From contig NZ_JABXKQ010000124.1 in the NCBI RefSeq assembly GCF_017114945.1, positions 30,383 to 94,382 of the forward strand: a DNA stretch of 64,000 nucleotides. Reading direction: 5' to 3'. Shown here piece after piece: positions 16,414-25,114 of this stretch. This DNA comes from Nostoc sp. JL34. Its GTDB lineage: Bacteria > Cyanobacteriota > Cyanobacteriia > Cyanobacteriales > Nostocaceae. The notes beneath the pieces are model-generated. The model saw nothing but the letters and a program-made list of their open reading frames with translations, was not told the DNA's origin and made no database searches. Each line of letters opens with the position of its first letter. The first letter of the stretch is position 1. The translations under genes were made by a program, and so were the position numbers.

Positions 16414-17388
16414 ATGACTACTAAACCGAAGATTTTTATTGATGGGGAATCAGGAACCACAGGCTTACAGATTTACTCACGCCTCAACCAACGGGATGAC
16501 ATTGAGTTAGTTAGTATTGACGCATCTAAACGTAGAGATGCATCTGAGCGAGCCAAACTAATCAATGCTGTTGATGTTGTGATTCTCTGCCTACCTGATG
16601 ATGCGGCCCGCGAAGCTGTTAGCTTAGTCAGTAATACTAGGGTTAAGATCCTTGATGCTAGTACTGCCCATCGCACGGCTAAAGACTGGGTATATGGCTT
16701 CCCTGAACTAAATCCAGGACAGCGAGAGAAGATCGCCAGCGCTCAGTTTGTCAGCAATCCAGGCTGTTATCCCACAGGATTTTTAGCTTGTATCCGTCCG
16801 TTGATTGCCAAGGAACTCCTGAACAGCAACTTTCCCATCACCGTTAATGCAGTGTCAGGTTACTCTGGTGGCGGGAAGAATCTCATTCAAGAGTACCATA
16901 CCTTCCATGAGCAGCAAGCCGGAGCAGAGTCACTCTATCCCTATGGCATCTACGGTTTGCAGTTTGGGCATAAACACGTTAAGGAAATGCATCATTACTC
17001 AGGGTTAGCATCGCCGCCGCTGTTTGTACCCGCAGTAGGGGATTTTGAGCAAGGGATGCTGGTACAAGTACCTTTACCGCTGGGGACTTTGGATAATCCA
17101 CCATCAGGTGAGATTATCCATCAAGCGATCGCTAACTACTACCAAAGTGAAAAGTTCGTGCAGGTTGCTCCATACCAAGATTCTACTCTGCTCAGAGGCG
17201 GAACATTTTTGGATGCAATCGCACTGAATAATACCAATATTGTTCAGGTTTTTGTATTTGCCAATGACACCACTAAAGAAGTGTTGTTAGTTGCTCGTCT
17301 TGACAACCTGGGTAAAGGCGCATCAGGAGCCGCTGTCCAAAACCTAAACATCATGCTCGGTTTTCCAGAAGAGTTGGGATTGTCATGA
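16414..17388 (+). CDS. argC: N-acetyl-gamma-glutamyl-phosphate reductase, short type (ArgC type 2)
   Basis: Reduces N-acetylglutamyl phosphate with NADPH to the semialdehyde in arginine synthesis. 324 residues from ATG 16414, preceded by AAGAAG. The nucleotide-binding IFIDGESGTTGLQI is at 7-20 and the catalytic Cys is C118 in SNPGCYPTG. Other family blocks are VSGYSGGGKNLI, YGLQFGHKHVKEM and the C-terminal NLGKGASGAAVQN. The compact form fits the type 2 enzyme. Many cyanobacteria also carry a longer type 1 ArgC, so this may be a second copy. glpK upstream is metabolically unrelated. Confidence 0.92.
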   Translation: MTTKPKIFIDGESGTTGLQIYSRLNQRDDIELVSIDASKRRDASERAKLINAVDVVILCLPDDAAREAVSLVSNTRVKILDASTAHRTAKDWVYGFPELNPGQREKIASAQFVSNPGCYPTGFLACIRPLIAKELLNSNFPITVNAVSGYSGGGKNLIQEYHTFHEQQAGAESLYPYGIYGLQFGHKHVKEMHHYSGLASPPLFVPAVGDFEQGMLVQVPLPLGTLDNPPSGEIIHQAIANYYQSEKFVQVAPYQDSTLLRGGTFLDAIALNNTNIVQVFVFANDTTKEVLLVARLDNLGKGASGAAVQNLNIMLGFPEELGLS

Positions 17389-17438
17389 AAAAGGGTTAAG
17401 CAGTGAGGAGTGGGGAGAAAAGGAGAAGTTGCAGTATA

Positions 17439-18470
17439 CTATTTCCCCTCTGCCTCTTCTGCCCTATGCCCATTATGTTGATTTTTTTTCAGTTCTTCAA
17501 GCAACTGAATAACATTATGCTCAAATCCTTGATTTCGCTCTTGAACTGATTCAACCAGGGGTTTGTCAAAAAGATTAATGACATACTTAGCTAGCTGAAT
17601 GCCTAGAGGTCTTAAATGTTTACCTGCTAAAGGTTTCCGAAAATTTTCAGGTGGCTTTTGCAGAATATCAGTAAACCATTCACCGGTTGGTTTAGCAATC
17701 TTATCTGATTTCAAACAGACTAAACCCATGATATTAAATAGCCCACTATCATAGATTAAAGTCTGGGTTTCTTTAACGGTTGGTTTCACACCCCAACCAA
17801 GATTATCGATAATATCCGCTAAAAATCGAGGACGAATTGCGCTCCCTGTGTCAGCAATAGCAGGTGCTAAGAGGATAGAAACCTGCCCTTTAATGAAGAC
17901 ACTGTTAATATTGATATTTTTCTGCACATAAGTATAAATTAAGTTTTTAACTTCATCCCTTTTTCGCGTTAGTTCTTCAAAGAGAATGTTAATGTCTGCA
18001 ATCACACTTTCTATCTGTGACTCATCGGAAGTTTTAGATAGTAAATTCCGAATAAACTGTTCTCTCTCTTGAGGCTCTGGAGGTAGAGCAGTAAATCCTT
18101 CTAACAGCGAGATATATTTACAGCCAAGGCTATGTCCAATCCAAGAAAAGTTTTTATCATCTAGATAGGCTTCATAATCATATCCTGCAACACTTGCCAT
18201 TTTCACAAGTTGCGGCAGAATTTCATACTGCTCTCTCATGAGAAAACCAGCTTCTACATAATGGTTAAAAGTAAAATTAAACGGCAAAAGAATAATCGTA
18301 TATCCCTGCTCGAATAGAGATTGAAGCAGATAGCGATAAAAAAGCATGGGGCCAAATGTACCAAAGAAAGCCCCAGCAATAAATTGAATTACCCCTTTAG
18401 GCTGTGGATGTAGAGCAACCCAACTGTGAGAAACGGGTTTAAATCTCAGTTTTAAATTTACATTTCCCAT
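17439..18470 (-). CDS. DUF1350 family alpha/beta-hydrolase-like protein
   Basis: 343 residues, a family shared by cyanobacteria and plastids. Residues 112-116 (GHSLG) form the nucleophile elbow of an alpha/beta hydrolase, preceded by strand GVIQFIAGAFFGTFGP (26-41) and YTIILLPFNF. A downstream DTGSAIRP and a C-terminal helical region follow. The biochemical role is unknown; a lipid or ester substrate is only an inference from the fold. ATG start; the C-terminus ends in a low-complexity charged tail (HNGHRAEEAEGK) that derives from a CTGCCTCTTCTG repeat. Convergent with argC. Confidence 0.85.
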   Translation of the reverse strand: MGNVNLKLRFKPVSHSWVALHPQPKGVIQFIAGAFFGTFGPMLFYRYLLQSLFEQGYTIILLPFNFTFNHYVEAGFLMREQYEILPQLVKMASVAGYDYEAYLDDKNFSWIGHSLGCKYISLLEGFTALPPEPQEREQFIRNLLSKTSDESQIESVIADINILFEELTRKRDEVKNLIYTYVQKNININSVFIKGQVSILLAPAIADTGSAIRPRFLADIIDNLGWGVKPTVKETQTLIYDSGLFNIMGLVCLKSDKIAKPTGEWFTDILQKPPENFRKPLAGKHLRPLGIQLAKYVINLFDKPLVESVQERNQGFEHNVIQLLEELKKNQHNGHRAEEAEGK

Positions 18471-19212
18471 AATTTAGCAATGAGTGCATCTCATTTTAGT
18501 AGGTGTATACTTAATCTCCAAAGTTAAATTGCTGCTTTTCGGATTCTTTAAGAGATTTTTTTATAAAAAACTGAGATCCTTGCCTTATGAACATAGTAAA
18601 TGCAGACAGTTATCAAAGTTTACAGCATTCACGTTTATGAAAGGGAGTAAGCAGTAGGGAATACTATAGTTCAATAGTGAAATTGAATTGGTGCAAAGCT
18701 TATAATAGACTCTTTTAGATTTTAGTATTTTTTTTAACCAGAGTAATATCTGTGACACTATGAAAAGCTTCAATGTAAATTCAATCAAGTTCGTAGTTAG
18801 ATTTATACACCTGAAACTATCAAGACTAATTCATTCCCAGAGACTAAAGAAAATGTAGCGGTGAATATCAGTAAGTTTATTGTTGAAAGCATCTAAAAAA
18901 CTGCAATTTTCCTCTATACACTGATTCTCTAGCACTAGGCACAATGCGCTTTGAGGTGATTCCTATCACACTTTTTTTGTTCATACTCTTGACATAGTTG
19001 ATGATGACACGTTATAAACTGTGAAGAAAAATAAATCAGTCTGCTTAATCCACTATAATTCCCTGAAAAATTTTGTGAGTAAGGGTAAACCGGAGCGGAG
19101 GAACCAAGTTTGGGGCGTATCTTGGAGAAAGTTAGAGTTAAGAGTGAGGAGTTAAAAGTTACTAACATAGATAACTGATAATTCATAATTTACAACTCAT
19201 AACTTTCTTAAG
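18471..19212. other. Intergenic region, promoter DNA and short repeats only
   Basis: 742 bases without a supported gene. Near 19150-19205 are AT-rich CATAATTTACAACTCATAAC type repeats common in Nostoc. Potential -10 boxes (CATAAT) lie just upstream of the structured RNA element. Confidence 0.5.
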
Positions 19213-19365
19213 AAGGACATCTCTCAGTCCTAGCCCGTCAGCTAACTTCGTCGGCATTGAGAGGAGACTGAACGAGAAGCATTCTTACAAGTAATGCCTT
19301 GTTCTCGTCAGTGTCCTTTGGCTGGTAACTTTGCGGTTCGTTGTGCCTGCCCTCGGCCTTGAGAG
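19213..19365 (+). ncRNA. Candidate structured RNA or 5' leader upstream of the GT4 gene
   Basis: AAGGACA (19213-19219) pairs with TGTCCTT (19312-19318) and closes a three-way junction. Arm 1 is CTCTCA (19221-19226) with TGAGAG (19258-19263). Arm 2 is a long hairpin with GACTG/CAGT, ACGAGAA/TTCTCGT and GCATT/AATGC (19266-19312). A second TTGAGAG at 19359-19365 can compete for CTCTCA, so two alternative folds are possible. The DNA is more GC-rich than its surroundings and non-coding. It ends 66 bp before the glycosyltransferase ATG, so it may be a cis-regulatory leader. A free small RNA (6S-like, about 150-190 nt) is an alternative. No known riboswitch consensus was recognised. Confidence 0.45.
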
Positions 19366-19431
19366 AGGATAACAATATCTTGATTTCTGGCGTCTGAGGC
19401 AGGATTATTTACCTTGAGGTGAAAATCAGCT

Positions 19432-20703
19432 ATGTTCCAGAATAAGAAACATCGCATTGCCCTAATTTCTGTTGATGGTGACCCAGCTGTTGAAATCGGT
19501 CAAGAAGAGGCTGGGGGTCAAAATGTCTATGTGCGTCAAGTAGGTTATGCCCTAGCCCAGCAAGGTTGGCAAGTGGATATGTTCACTCGTCGTAGTAGTC
19601 CTGAACAAGCTGCGATCGCTCAACATAGTCCAAACTGTCGGACTATTCGGTTAAACGCTGGCCCAGCTGAGTTTATCGGGCGAGATAAATTATTCAACTA
19701 TTTACCTGAATTCATCAGAGAATTCCAGCAATTCCAGCAGCACCAAGGGTTCCATTACTCTCTAATTCATACCAACTACTGGTTGTCTTCTTGGGTTGGT
19801 ATGGAATTGAAAAAGCAACAACCGCTGATTCAGGTGCATACTTACCACTCTTTAGGAGCAGTAAAATACAGAAGTATTAGTGATGTTCCCGTAATTGCAG
19901 CCCAGCGATTAGCTGTAGAAAAAGCCTGTTTAGAAACTATAGACTGCGTGGTTGCCACCAGTCCGCAAGAACAGAAACACATGCGGATACTCGTTTCTAG
20001 CAAGGGGAACATTGAAATGATTCCCTGTGGCACCGATACTGATAAATTTGGAGAAATTCAACGGTCTGCTGCACGGGAAAAGTTAGGAATTGCACCAGAT
20101 GTCAAGATGGTTCTCTACGTTGGTCGCTTTGACCGACGCAAAGGTATTGAAACTTTGGTACGAGCCATTGCCAAGTCTAGTTTAAGGGGTGAGGCTAACC
20201 TCCAACTAGTGATTGGGGGTGGCAGCCGTCCAGGTCAGAGTGATGGAATCGAACGCGATCGCATTGGCAGTATCGTCACTGAACTTGGATTAGAAGATTG
20301 TACAACCTTTGCCGGTCGCCTAGATGAAACTATCCTCCCCTTCTACTACGCCGCCGCTGATGTCTGCGTAGTACCCAGTCACTATGAACCTTTTGGTTTA
20401 GTTGCCATTGAGGCGATGGCGAGTAAAACTCCAGTCGTAGCTAGTAATGTCGGTGGGTTGCAGTTTACTGTAGTACCAGAAGTCACAGGATTACTTGCGC
20501 CCCCTAAAGATGAAGTGGCTTTTGCTGCTGCCATAGACCGCATTCTCATCAACCCAGCTTGGCGAGACCAGTTAGGTGAAGCGGCAAGGCAACGGACAGA
20601 AATTGCTTTTAGTTGGTATAGCGTGGCATTCCGACTGACTCAGTTATACAGTCGTTTGCTGGCTCCAACTGCACCCAATACCCGACCCCGGATTGCAGCT
20701 TAA
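19432..20703 (+). CDS. GT4 glycosyltransferase, sucrose-phosphate-synthase-like
   Basis: 423 residues, a minimal GT-B glycosyltransferase. The N-terminal domain has ALISVDGDPAVEIGQEEAGGQNVYVRQV; the GGQNVYV motif (29-35) is typical of sucrose synthase and sucrose-phosphate synthase. The C-terminal domain has YVGRFDRRKGIETLVRA and the E-x7-E nucleotide-sugar motif EPFGLVAIE near residue 319. Filamentous cyanobacteria have SPS proteins of this length, so sucrose phosphate synthesis is plausible, but other GT4 roles (polysaccharide synthesis) are possible. The ATG is preceded by GAGGTGAAAATCAGCT. A conserved-looking structured leader lies upstream. Confidence 0.85.
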   Translation: MFQNKKHRIALISVDGDPAVEIGQEEAGGQNVYVRQVGYALAQQGWQVDMFTRRSSPEQAAIAQHSPNCRTIRLNAGPAEFIGRDKLFNYLPEFIREFQQFQQHQGFHYSLIHTNYWLSSWVGMELKKQQPLIQVHTYHSLGAVKYRSISDVPVIAAQRLAVEKACLETIDCVVATSPQEQKHMRILVSSKGNIEMIPCGTDTDKFGEIQRSAAREKLGIAPDVKMVLYVGRFDRRKGIETLVRAIAKSSLRGEANLQLVIGGGSRPGQSDGIERDRIGSIVTELGLEDCTTFAGRLDETILPFYYAAADVCVVPSHYEPFGLVAIEAMASKTPVVASNVGGLQFTVVPEVTGLLAPPKDEVAFAAAIDRILINPAWRDQLGEAARQRTEIAFSWYSVAFRLTQLYSRLLAPTAPNTRPRIAA

Positions 20704-20807
20704 CTTCTACAGCTTTGAGCGCGGAACTAATATCATCAGAGTGATTTTGCCGCGCACAAACACTCTCATACAAACTACTCAACCTAGTTAATTAGGAAGT
20801 CAGAATT

Positions 20808-21005
20808 ATGCTGAATATCGGAGATTATGCTTTGCATCAAAGAACAGGGCAGGTTGGTCAAGTTTGTGGTTATGGACATCAGCTAATGGATGGAGTTTAC
20901 ATAACTACCCTGAAAGTTAGAGTAAGCAAGCATAAGGGAACTCGTCGTCAAAGCAGATTTGTCGAGGATGCTTACTCCACTTGGATGCTGACAGAGGAAG
21001 CTTGA
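20808..21005 (+). CDS. Small conserved hypothetical protein (65 aa)
   Basis: Begins MLNIGDYALHQRTGQVGQV and continues with a beta-rich pattern (GVYITTLKVRV) and a basic KHKGTRRQSRF segment. It could be a small SH3-like barrel, comparable to CarD/KOW-type folds, but this is inference. The start has a reasonable upstream AGGAAG. It follows the glycosyltransferase by 104 bp on the same strand and may be co-transcribed. No function is known to me. Confidence 0.65.
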   Translation: MLNIGDYALHQRTGQVGQVCGYGHQLMDGVYITTLKVRVSKHKGTRRQSRFVEDAYSTWMLTEEA

Positions 21006-21017
21006 AGAAGAATGCAG

Positions 21018-21199
21018 AATTCAGAATTCAGAATCAATTAGTGGCGGGTCTGAATCCCCCACTTTCTTGTTGACTACTAAATCAAAAATTTAGTGGGGGG
21101 ACTTAAACCCTTTTATTCAGACGCTCTCTACGAGACGCTACGCCTAGCTTGCTTCTTTGCAGGAGTCCGCGGACTCGCTATCTGCCAATCACACAGAAT
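21018..21199. repeat. Dispersed repeat copy B plus nested palindromes
   Basis: Bases 21040-21105 (GGGTCTGAATCCCCCACTT, AAATCAAAAATTTAGTGGGG, GACTTAAACCC) are a divergent copy of the repeat at 11978 and 39290. Then comes a GAGACGCTACGCC-type Nostoc repeat and a perfect palindrome GAGTCCGCGGACTC at 21163-21176. CAGAATTCAGAATTCAGAAT at the left is mirrored by ATTCTGAATTCTGG at the right. Confidence 0.65.
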
Positions 21200-24100
21200 T
21201 CAATTCTGAATTCTGGCTCCTAACTCCTGAATTCTGTTTTTTAATTTGTTGATCAGGGTTTGTACTGTAGATTCTGATTGCTGACGTGGCACAGGCTTTT
21301 GCTGTCCAAAGCCATCAAACAATTCGTCGAGCTTTACCGTGAAGCCCAAATACGCCCCACCTGCGGAACGTGTCCCGGAAAAATCTCGGTCATCGACTTT
21401 ACCAAAAACATATCCAGCCGAAAGGCGCAGATTAGGAGTGAGGTAATAGCCTGTTTCCACAACAAAGCCTGTCTCGCTGTAGTTAGATTGACCAATCCAA
21501 CGAGCCTCACCAACTAGATCCCAGCTATATCCCAAACGATAAGTAGCTCGTAATTGGCCCAGATTCACCATACTTGTACCAGCTAAATCGTTAGCTAAAT
21601 AAGAAGTACTGTTACGCAAAGCATATTTACCATAGAATTCCCATTGCCAGTTAGGGGCGTAGATAGCTTCTAAGGCAAAGGTATGGTCTTGGGAACCAGT
21701 ACCACTTCCTAACAAAATAGTCTCAGGAATAATCGCCGGATTTTGGCGATATTCATAACGCAACAAAGCATTAAATTTATCGCTGTAGGGGTCGCGGTAG
21801 GCTAAACCCAGTTTCAGGTTAGCGGTATCTCCCAATCCTGAAAGCTTTTGATTGGAAGAGTTTGCTTGTTGATAACGTACTAGAGCCGTCAGAGCCGGAG
21901 AAATTTTACCTGTAATCCCTGCGGTAATTACTGTATTGCTACCACCAGAAGAAGACCGATGATCATATCGAGCGCTGGCTTGAAACTGTGGATTATCACT
22001 GTATTCCAGCCCAACGCTGTAACTATCGCCACCATCAAATCCGATCGCAGATGCTGCTTGACCATAGGCGTAGGGTTGGGCATATTGTTGACCCGCCGCA
22101 GTTCGTCCGAAGAAGTTGCCAAATACGTGTTCGTAAGCTAAGTTCAGCCGCAATCCCGGAGCAATAGCCCAGCGGTTATTTAGACCAATTGCACCTTGGG
22201 TAGTAAGTTCATTTGCACCACCCAAAATTGAGTATCGACCAGTCAAGGTGGTATCAGTACCGAGTTTGTGTTCACCATTGACACTTAAGCTGGTGATAGA
22301 ATTACCCGAAAATTGACCGCTAGTGTAAAACTGTTGGGCCAGACTGACGCTGACACCAGGAATTACTGCCCAATTCAACCCTAAAATAGTCCGGTCTGGG
22401 TAAACAGTATCTTTTTGGGAAGATAAGCTGAGTTCATTTTGGGCTTGGAAAGTCAGGTTTTTAGCGATGGGAACTGTAAAGCGCGATCGCAATTGATTAG
22501 AATTACTACTCAGAGCCTCAGTAGAGATGCGATCTTCCCGATGACGATGAATCCAATCCACATCAAAGGTAGCGCTACCCAAACGTTGTTGAATCCCAGC
22601 GGAAATCGTCGTCAGCGAATTATCAACTTTACTCCCAGGTATGGCCTCAGAACGAGGTGCAAACAGTTCTTCAAAGGTGTCTAGGGGTTGGGGAGCAATG
22701 CCAAAATTGTCTTCGTGGTCGTATTGCGCTCTGACGTTGGTACTTGAGGTGAGTTTTGCTGTCACCTCCGCTCCATAACGGGCTTGTCCTGGGACAAAGC
22801 TGATAGTGGCATTATTGGCAAAACCCGTATCAGCAAAGCGATAATAGGCACGACCTTGAATCCCATTGGCAATTTCTCCCTCAGCTTCCAAGCGGTAGGC
22901 GTCACCCCTGACTTTTCCCACAACATCAGAATCATTAGTGGAATGGGCATATTCTGCGATTAACTTCCCCTTGTCACCCAAAGCTATCAATGCATCTGCA
23001 CCGTAGAGTTGAAAGTCACGCACCCCGTGATTTTCTTGAACGTAAGTTGCTCCGATCCAACTTTCCTGATTCAGCTTGCGGGAAAGGTTATATTGCAAAC
23101 GACCAGCATAGATGTTGCCTTCAGAGTTTTGGTCTTCATATTGGTAGCTAACAACAATCCGGCGAACCAACACTTGTCCGGTTTGATCGATATCGGTACG
23201 AAGAATCGGTTCGCGAAATAATAAAGTCCCGCGCTCGTAATCGATTTCGTAGTCTGGGCCTCGGTTAAGCTGTTTGCGTTCTAATACAGTCCCAGGACGA
23301 TTAAGTTCTTCTAACTCGATAAAGACATTTTCACTACCTGCTTGTAGTAGGCGGCGAGAGAGGAAGTAATAACCACTAGTCCCATCGGGAGCAATAGTAT
23401 CCCGTTGGAACCCTTCTAAGTGGTCGCCATAGAAACCTGTAATTTGTAAGTTTCCTAAATTGTAGTTAGCTTTAAAACCGTGGAGTTGACGAGTGATAGA
23501 AGTAAATTGCTGTGATCGCCGCGCAAATTCTTCTGTGTTGTAGTCACCCCACATGGCATAATCGGGATCGGAGCCGGGGATACGAGCTGAACGCTCGAAA
23601 CGCAGAAATACGCTGTCAATGGAAGGAGCGACTACATCAACTTTGGAGCTATCGCCATAGACAGGATAGTTTTGTTCACTGGATTGGTAAGTTCTAAACA
23701 GGCGATTATTGCACTCACAATCTTCATTGAGGCTACGAGAACTGTTGTATGCGCCTGTAAACAGCCATTCCCCGATCGCACCAGTGGCAAATATTGCTGA
23801 ATGGAAATCTAATTGCGTTCCATTGTCTTTGTCAGGAGGGAGGAAATCACGGAAACTACCGTAATAATTTGTCCCTCTAGCGCCCAAACGTAAATCTATT
23901 ATTCCTGTTAGCAAACTCGGACGCAGTGCCGTTTCAAATTGCAGTTGAGTAAAGGCTTCTAAATCATTAGCGATCGCCCGAATTGTGACAGTTTCCGCCT
24001 TCAGTTGCGATCGCAACGTAGCAGTAAATTGCCCCCCTTTCGCCTCCACTTGAAATCCGGGTTCATCGGGTTTGAAGTCTTTCCCAACTAACTCACCAGC

Positions 24101-25114
24101 AGTAGGGATGAGGGTGACAACAGCATCACGGTTAGAGCGATTGCCACTTGCATCGATCAGTTGACCCCGGATTGTAGCTGTGGAACGTCCATCTGCTGGA
24201 ATACGCGACTCAACTGTTTCTACAGTTAGTTGCTGTGGCGCTCCCCGGACTGCGACTTGTACGGTTACAGGGGGTTCTGTTCCGCCAACAACTTGTGCAG
24301 AGATAGTGTTTGCACCTTCTTTTAAGGAGACACCATACCATGTCTGCGTTACCAAGTTGGTGGTAGCATCAGTTTCCGTCCGTCCCACTAAGGAAGGGTC
24401 TACCAATGCACCATTTACTCGCAATTCCACTTGACTCCCAGCGGGAAACTGCACAATCACCGTGCTAGCTTGTACATCTACAACACTGTCAGCCGTCGGA
24501 GTCAGAATTTTGATTGCTGTAGATATTGGGACAGTAGGGGACACAGGAAGATTTTCCCCTTTCTCCTTATCCCCCCCCGCGTCCTCGACTCCTGCAATTT
24601 TGCGTAATCCTCTAGGCAAACCTACAGAAGTTGCCGGTTGAAATGGTTGTATTCCCGTTGGAGAAGCATGAAACTGGGTCTCAGTATCTTTGCGGCCGTC
24701 GTTCTTGTCCTCTATTCCGGCAATTTTTGGGCGTAAGCCTCTAGATAAACCTACAGAAGTGGCTGGTTGAAATGCTTGTATTTCTGTTTCACTTAGCTGG
24801 ACATCTGGAATTGAAGTATCAGTAGTTGGTGCTGAAGAAGTGGAAGGAAATTCAAGAGGTGACTGCTGCTCGGAACTTTCCAAAAGATGGGGAGAATTTG
24901 AATCTATACTTTTTTCAGCAACTTTATTTTGATCCGCTTGATCTTCGACTTCAACACCTTTGTCTACTTGCGAAGGGGAGTTAGGAAAAACGAGGTTTTC
25001 ACTAGTGATTTCTGCTTTGACTATTGCAGGGTACAAAACAAGGCTGAGAGCTACCGGCATTGCCCCCATCAATCTCAGGTTCAAGATAGTTGCACAGTGC
25101 AGTCTGGTTTTCAT
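21200..25114 (-). CDS. Large outer-membrane beta-barrel protein with Ig-like (invasin type) domain
   Basis: 1304 residues. A signal peptide (about 1-34) is followed by a Ser/Pro/Gln-rich linker. The linker holds two near copies of a unit FQPATSVGLxRGLRxKIAG-ED (about 114-180). Next come Ig-like beta domains (about 195-400), the second of which (RIPADGRSTATIRGQLIDASG, then VTLIPTAGELVG) follows the Big_1/invasin pattern. The remaining 900 residues alternate short amphipathic strands and Tyr-rich turns, as in outer-membrane barrels, and end with a GGAYLGFTVKL strand before a short charged tail. Its start overlaps the stop of the preceding gene (ATGA), so the two are co-translated. It could anchor or export the DUF11 proteins encoded upstream in the operon. 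That role is inference. Confidence 0.82.
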   Translation of the reverse strand: MKTRLHCATILNLRLMGAMPVALSLVLYPAIVKAEITSENLVFPNSPSQVDKGVEVEDQADQNKVAEKSIDSNSPHLLESSEQQSPLEFPSTSSAPTTDTSIPDVQLSETEIQAFQPATSVGLSRGLRPKIAGIEDKNDGRKDTETQFHASPTGIQPFQPATSVGLPRGLRKIAGVEDAGGDKEKGENLPVSPTVPISTAIKILTPTADSVVDVQASTVIVQFPAGSQVELRVNGALVDPSLVGRTETDATTNLVTQTWYGVSLKEGANTISAQVVGGTEPPVTVQVAVRGAPQQLTVETVESRIPADGRSTATIRGQLIDASGNRSNRDAVVTLIPTAGELVGKDFKPDEPGFQVEAKGGQFTATLRSQLKAETVTIRAIANDLEAFTQLQFETALRPSLLTGIIDLRLGARGTNYYGSFRDFLPPDKDNGTQLDFHSAIFATGAIGEWLFTGAYNSSRSLNEDCECNNRLFRTYQSSEQNYPVYGDSSKVDVVAPSIDSVFLRFERSARIPGSDPDYAMWGDYNTEEFARRSQQFTSITRQLHGFKANYNLGNLQITGFYGDHLEGFQRDTIAPDGTSGYYFLSRRLLQAGSENVFIELEELNRPGTVLERKQLNRGPDYEIDYERGTLLFREPILRTDIDQTGQVLVRRIVVSYQYEDQNSEGNIYAGRLQYNLSRKLNQESWIGATYVQENHGVRDFQLYGADALIALGDKGKLIAEYAHSTNDSDVVGKVRGDAYRLEAEGEIANGIQGRAYYRFADTGFANNATISFVPGQARYGAEVTAKLTSSTNVRAQYDHEDNFGIAPQPLDTFEELFAPRSEAIPGSKVDNSLTTISAGIQQRLGSATFDVDWIHRHREDRISTEALSSNSNQLRSRFTVPIAKNLTFQAQNELSLSSQKDTVYPDRTILGLNWAVIPGVSVSLAQQFYTSGQFSGNSITSLSVNGEHKLGTDTTLTGRYSILGGANELTTQGAIGLNNRWAIAPGLRLNLAYEHVFGNFFGRTAAGQQYAQPYAYGQAASAIGFDGGDSYSVGLEYSDNPQFQASARYDHRSSSGGSNTVITAGITGKISPALTALVRYQQANSSNQKLSGLGDTANLKLGLAYRDPYSDKFNALLRYEYRQNPAIIPETILLGSGTGSQDHTFALEAIYAPNWQWEFYGKYALRNSTSYLANDLAGTSMVNLGQLRATYRLGYSWDLVGEARWIGQSNYSETGFVVETGYYLTPNLRLSAGYVFGKVDDRDFSGTRSAGGAYLGFTVKLDELFDGFGQQKPVPRQQSESTVQTLINKLKNRIQELGARIQN

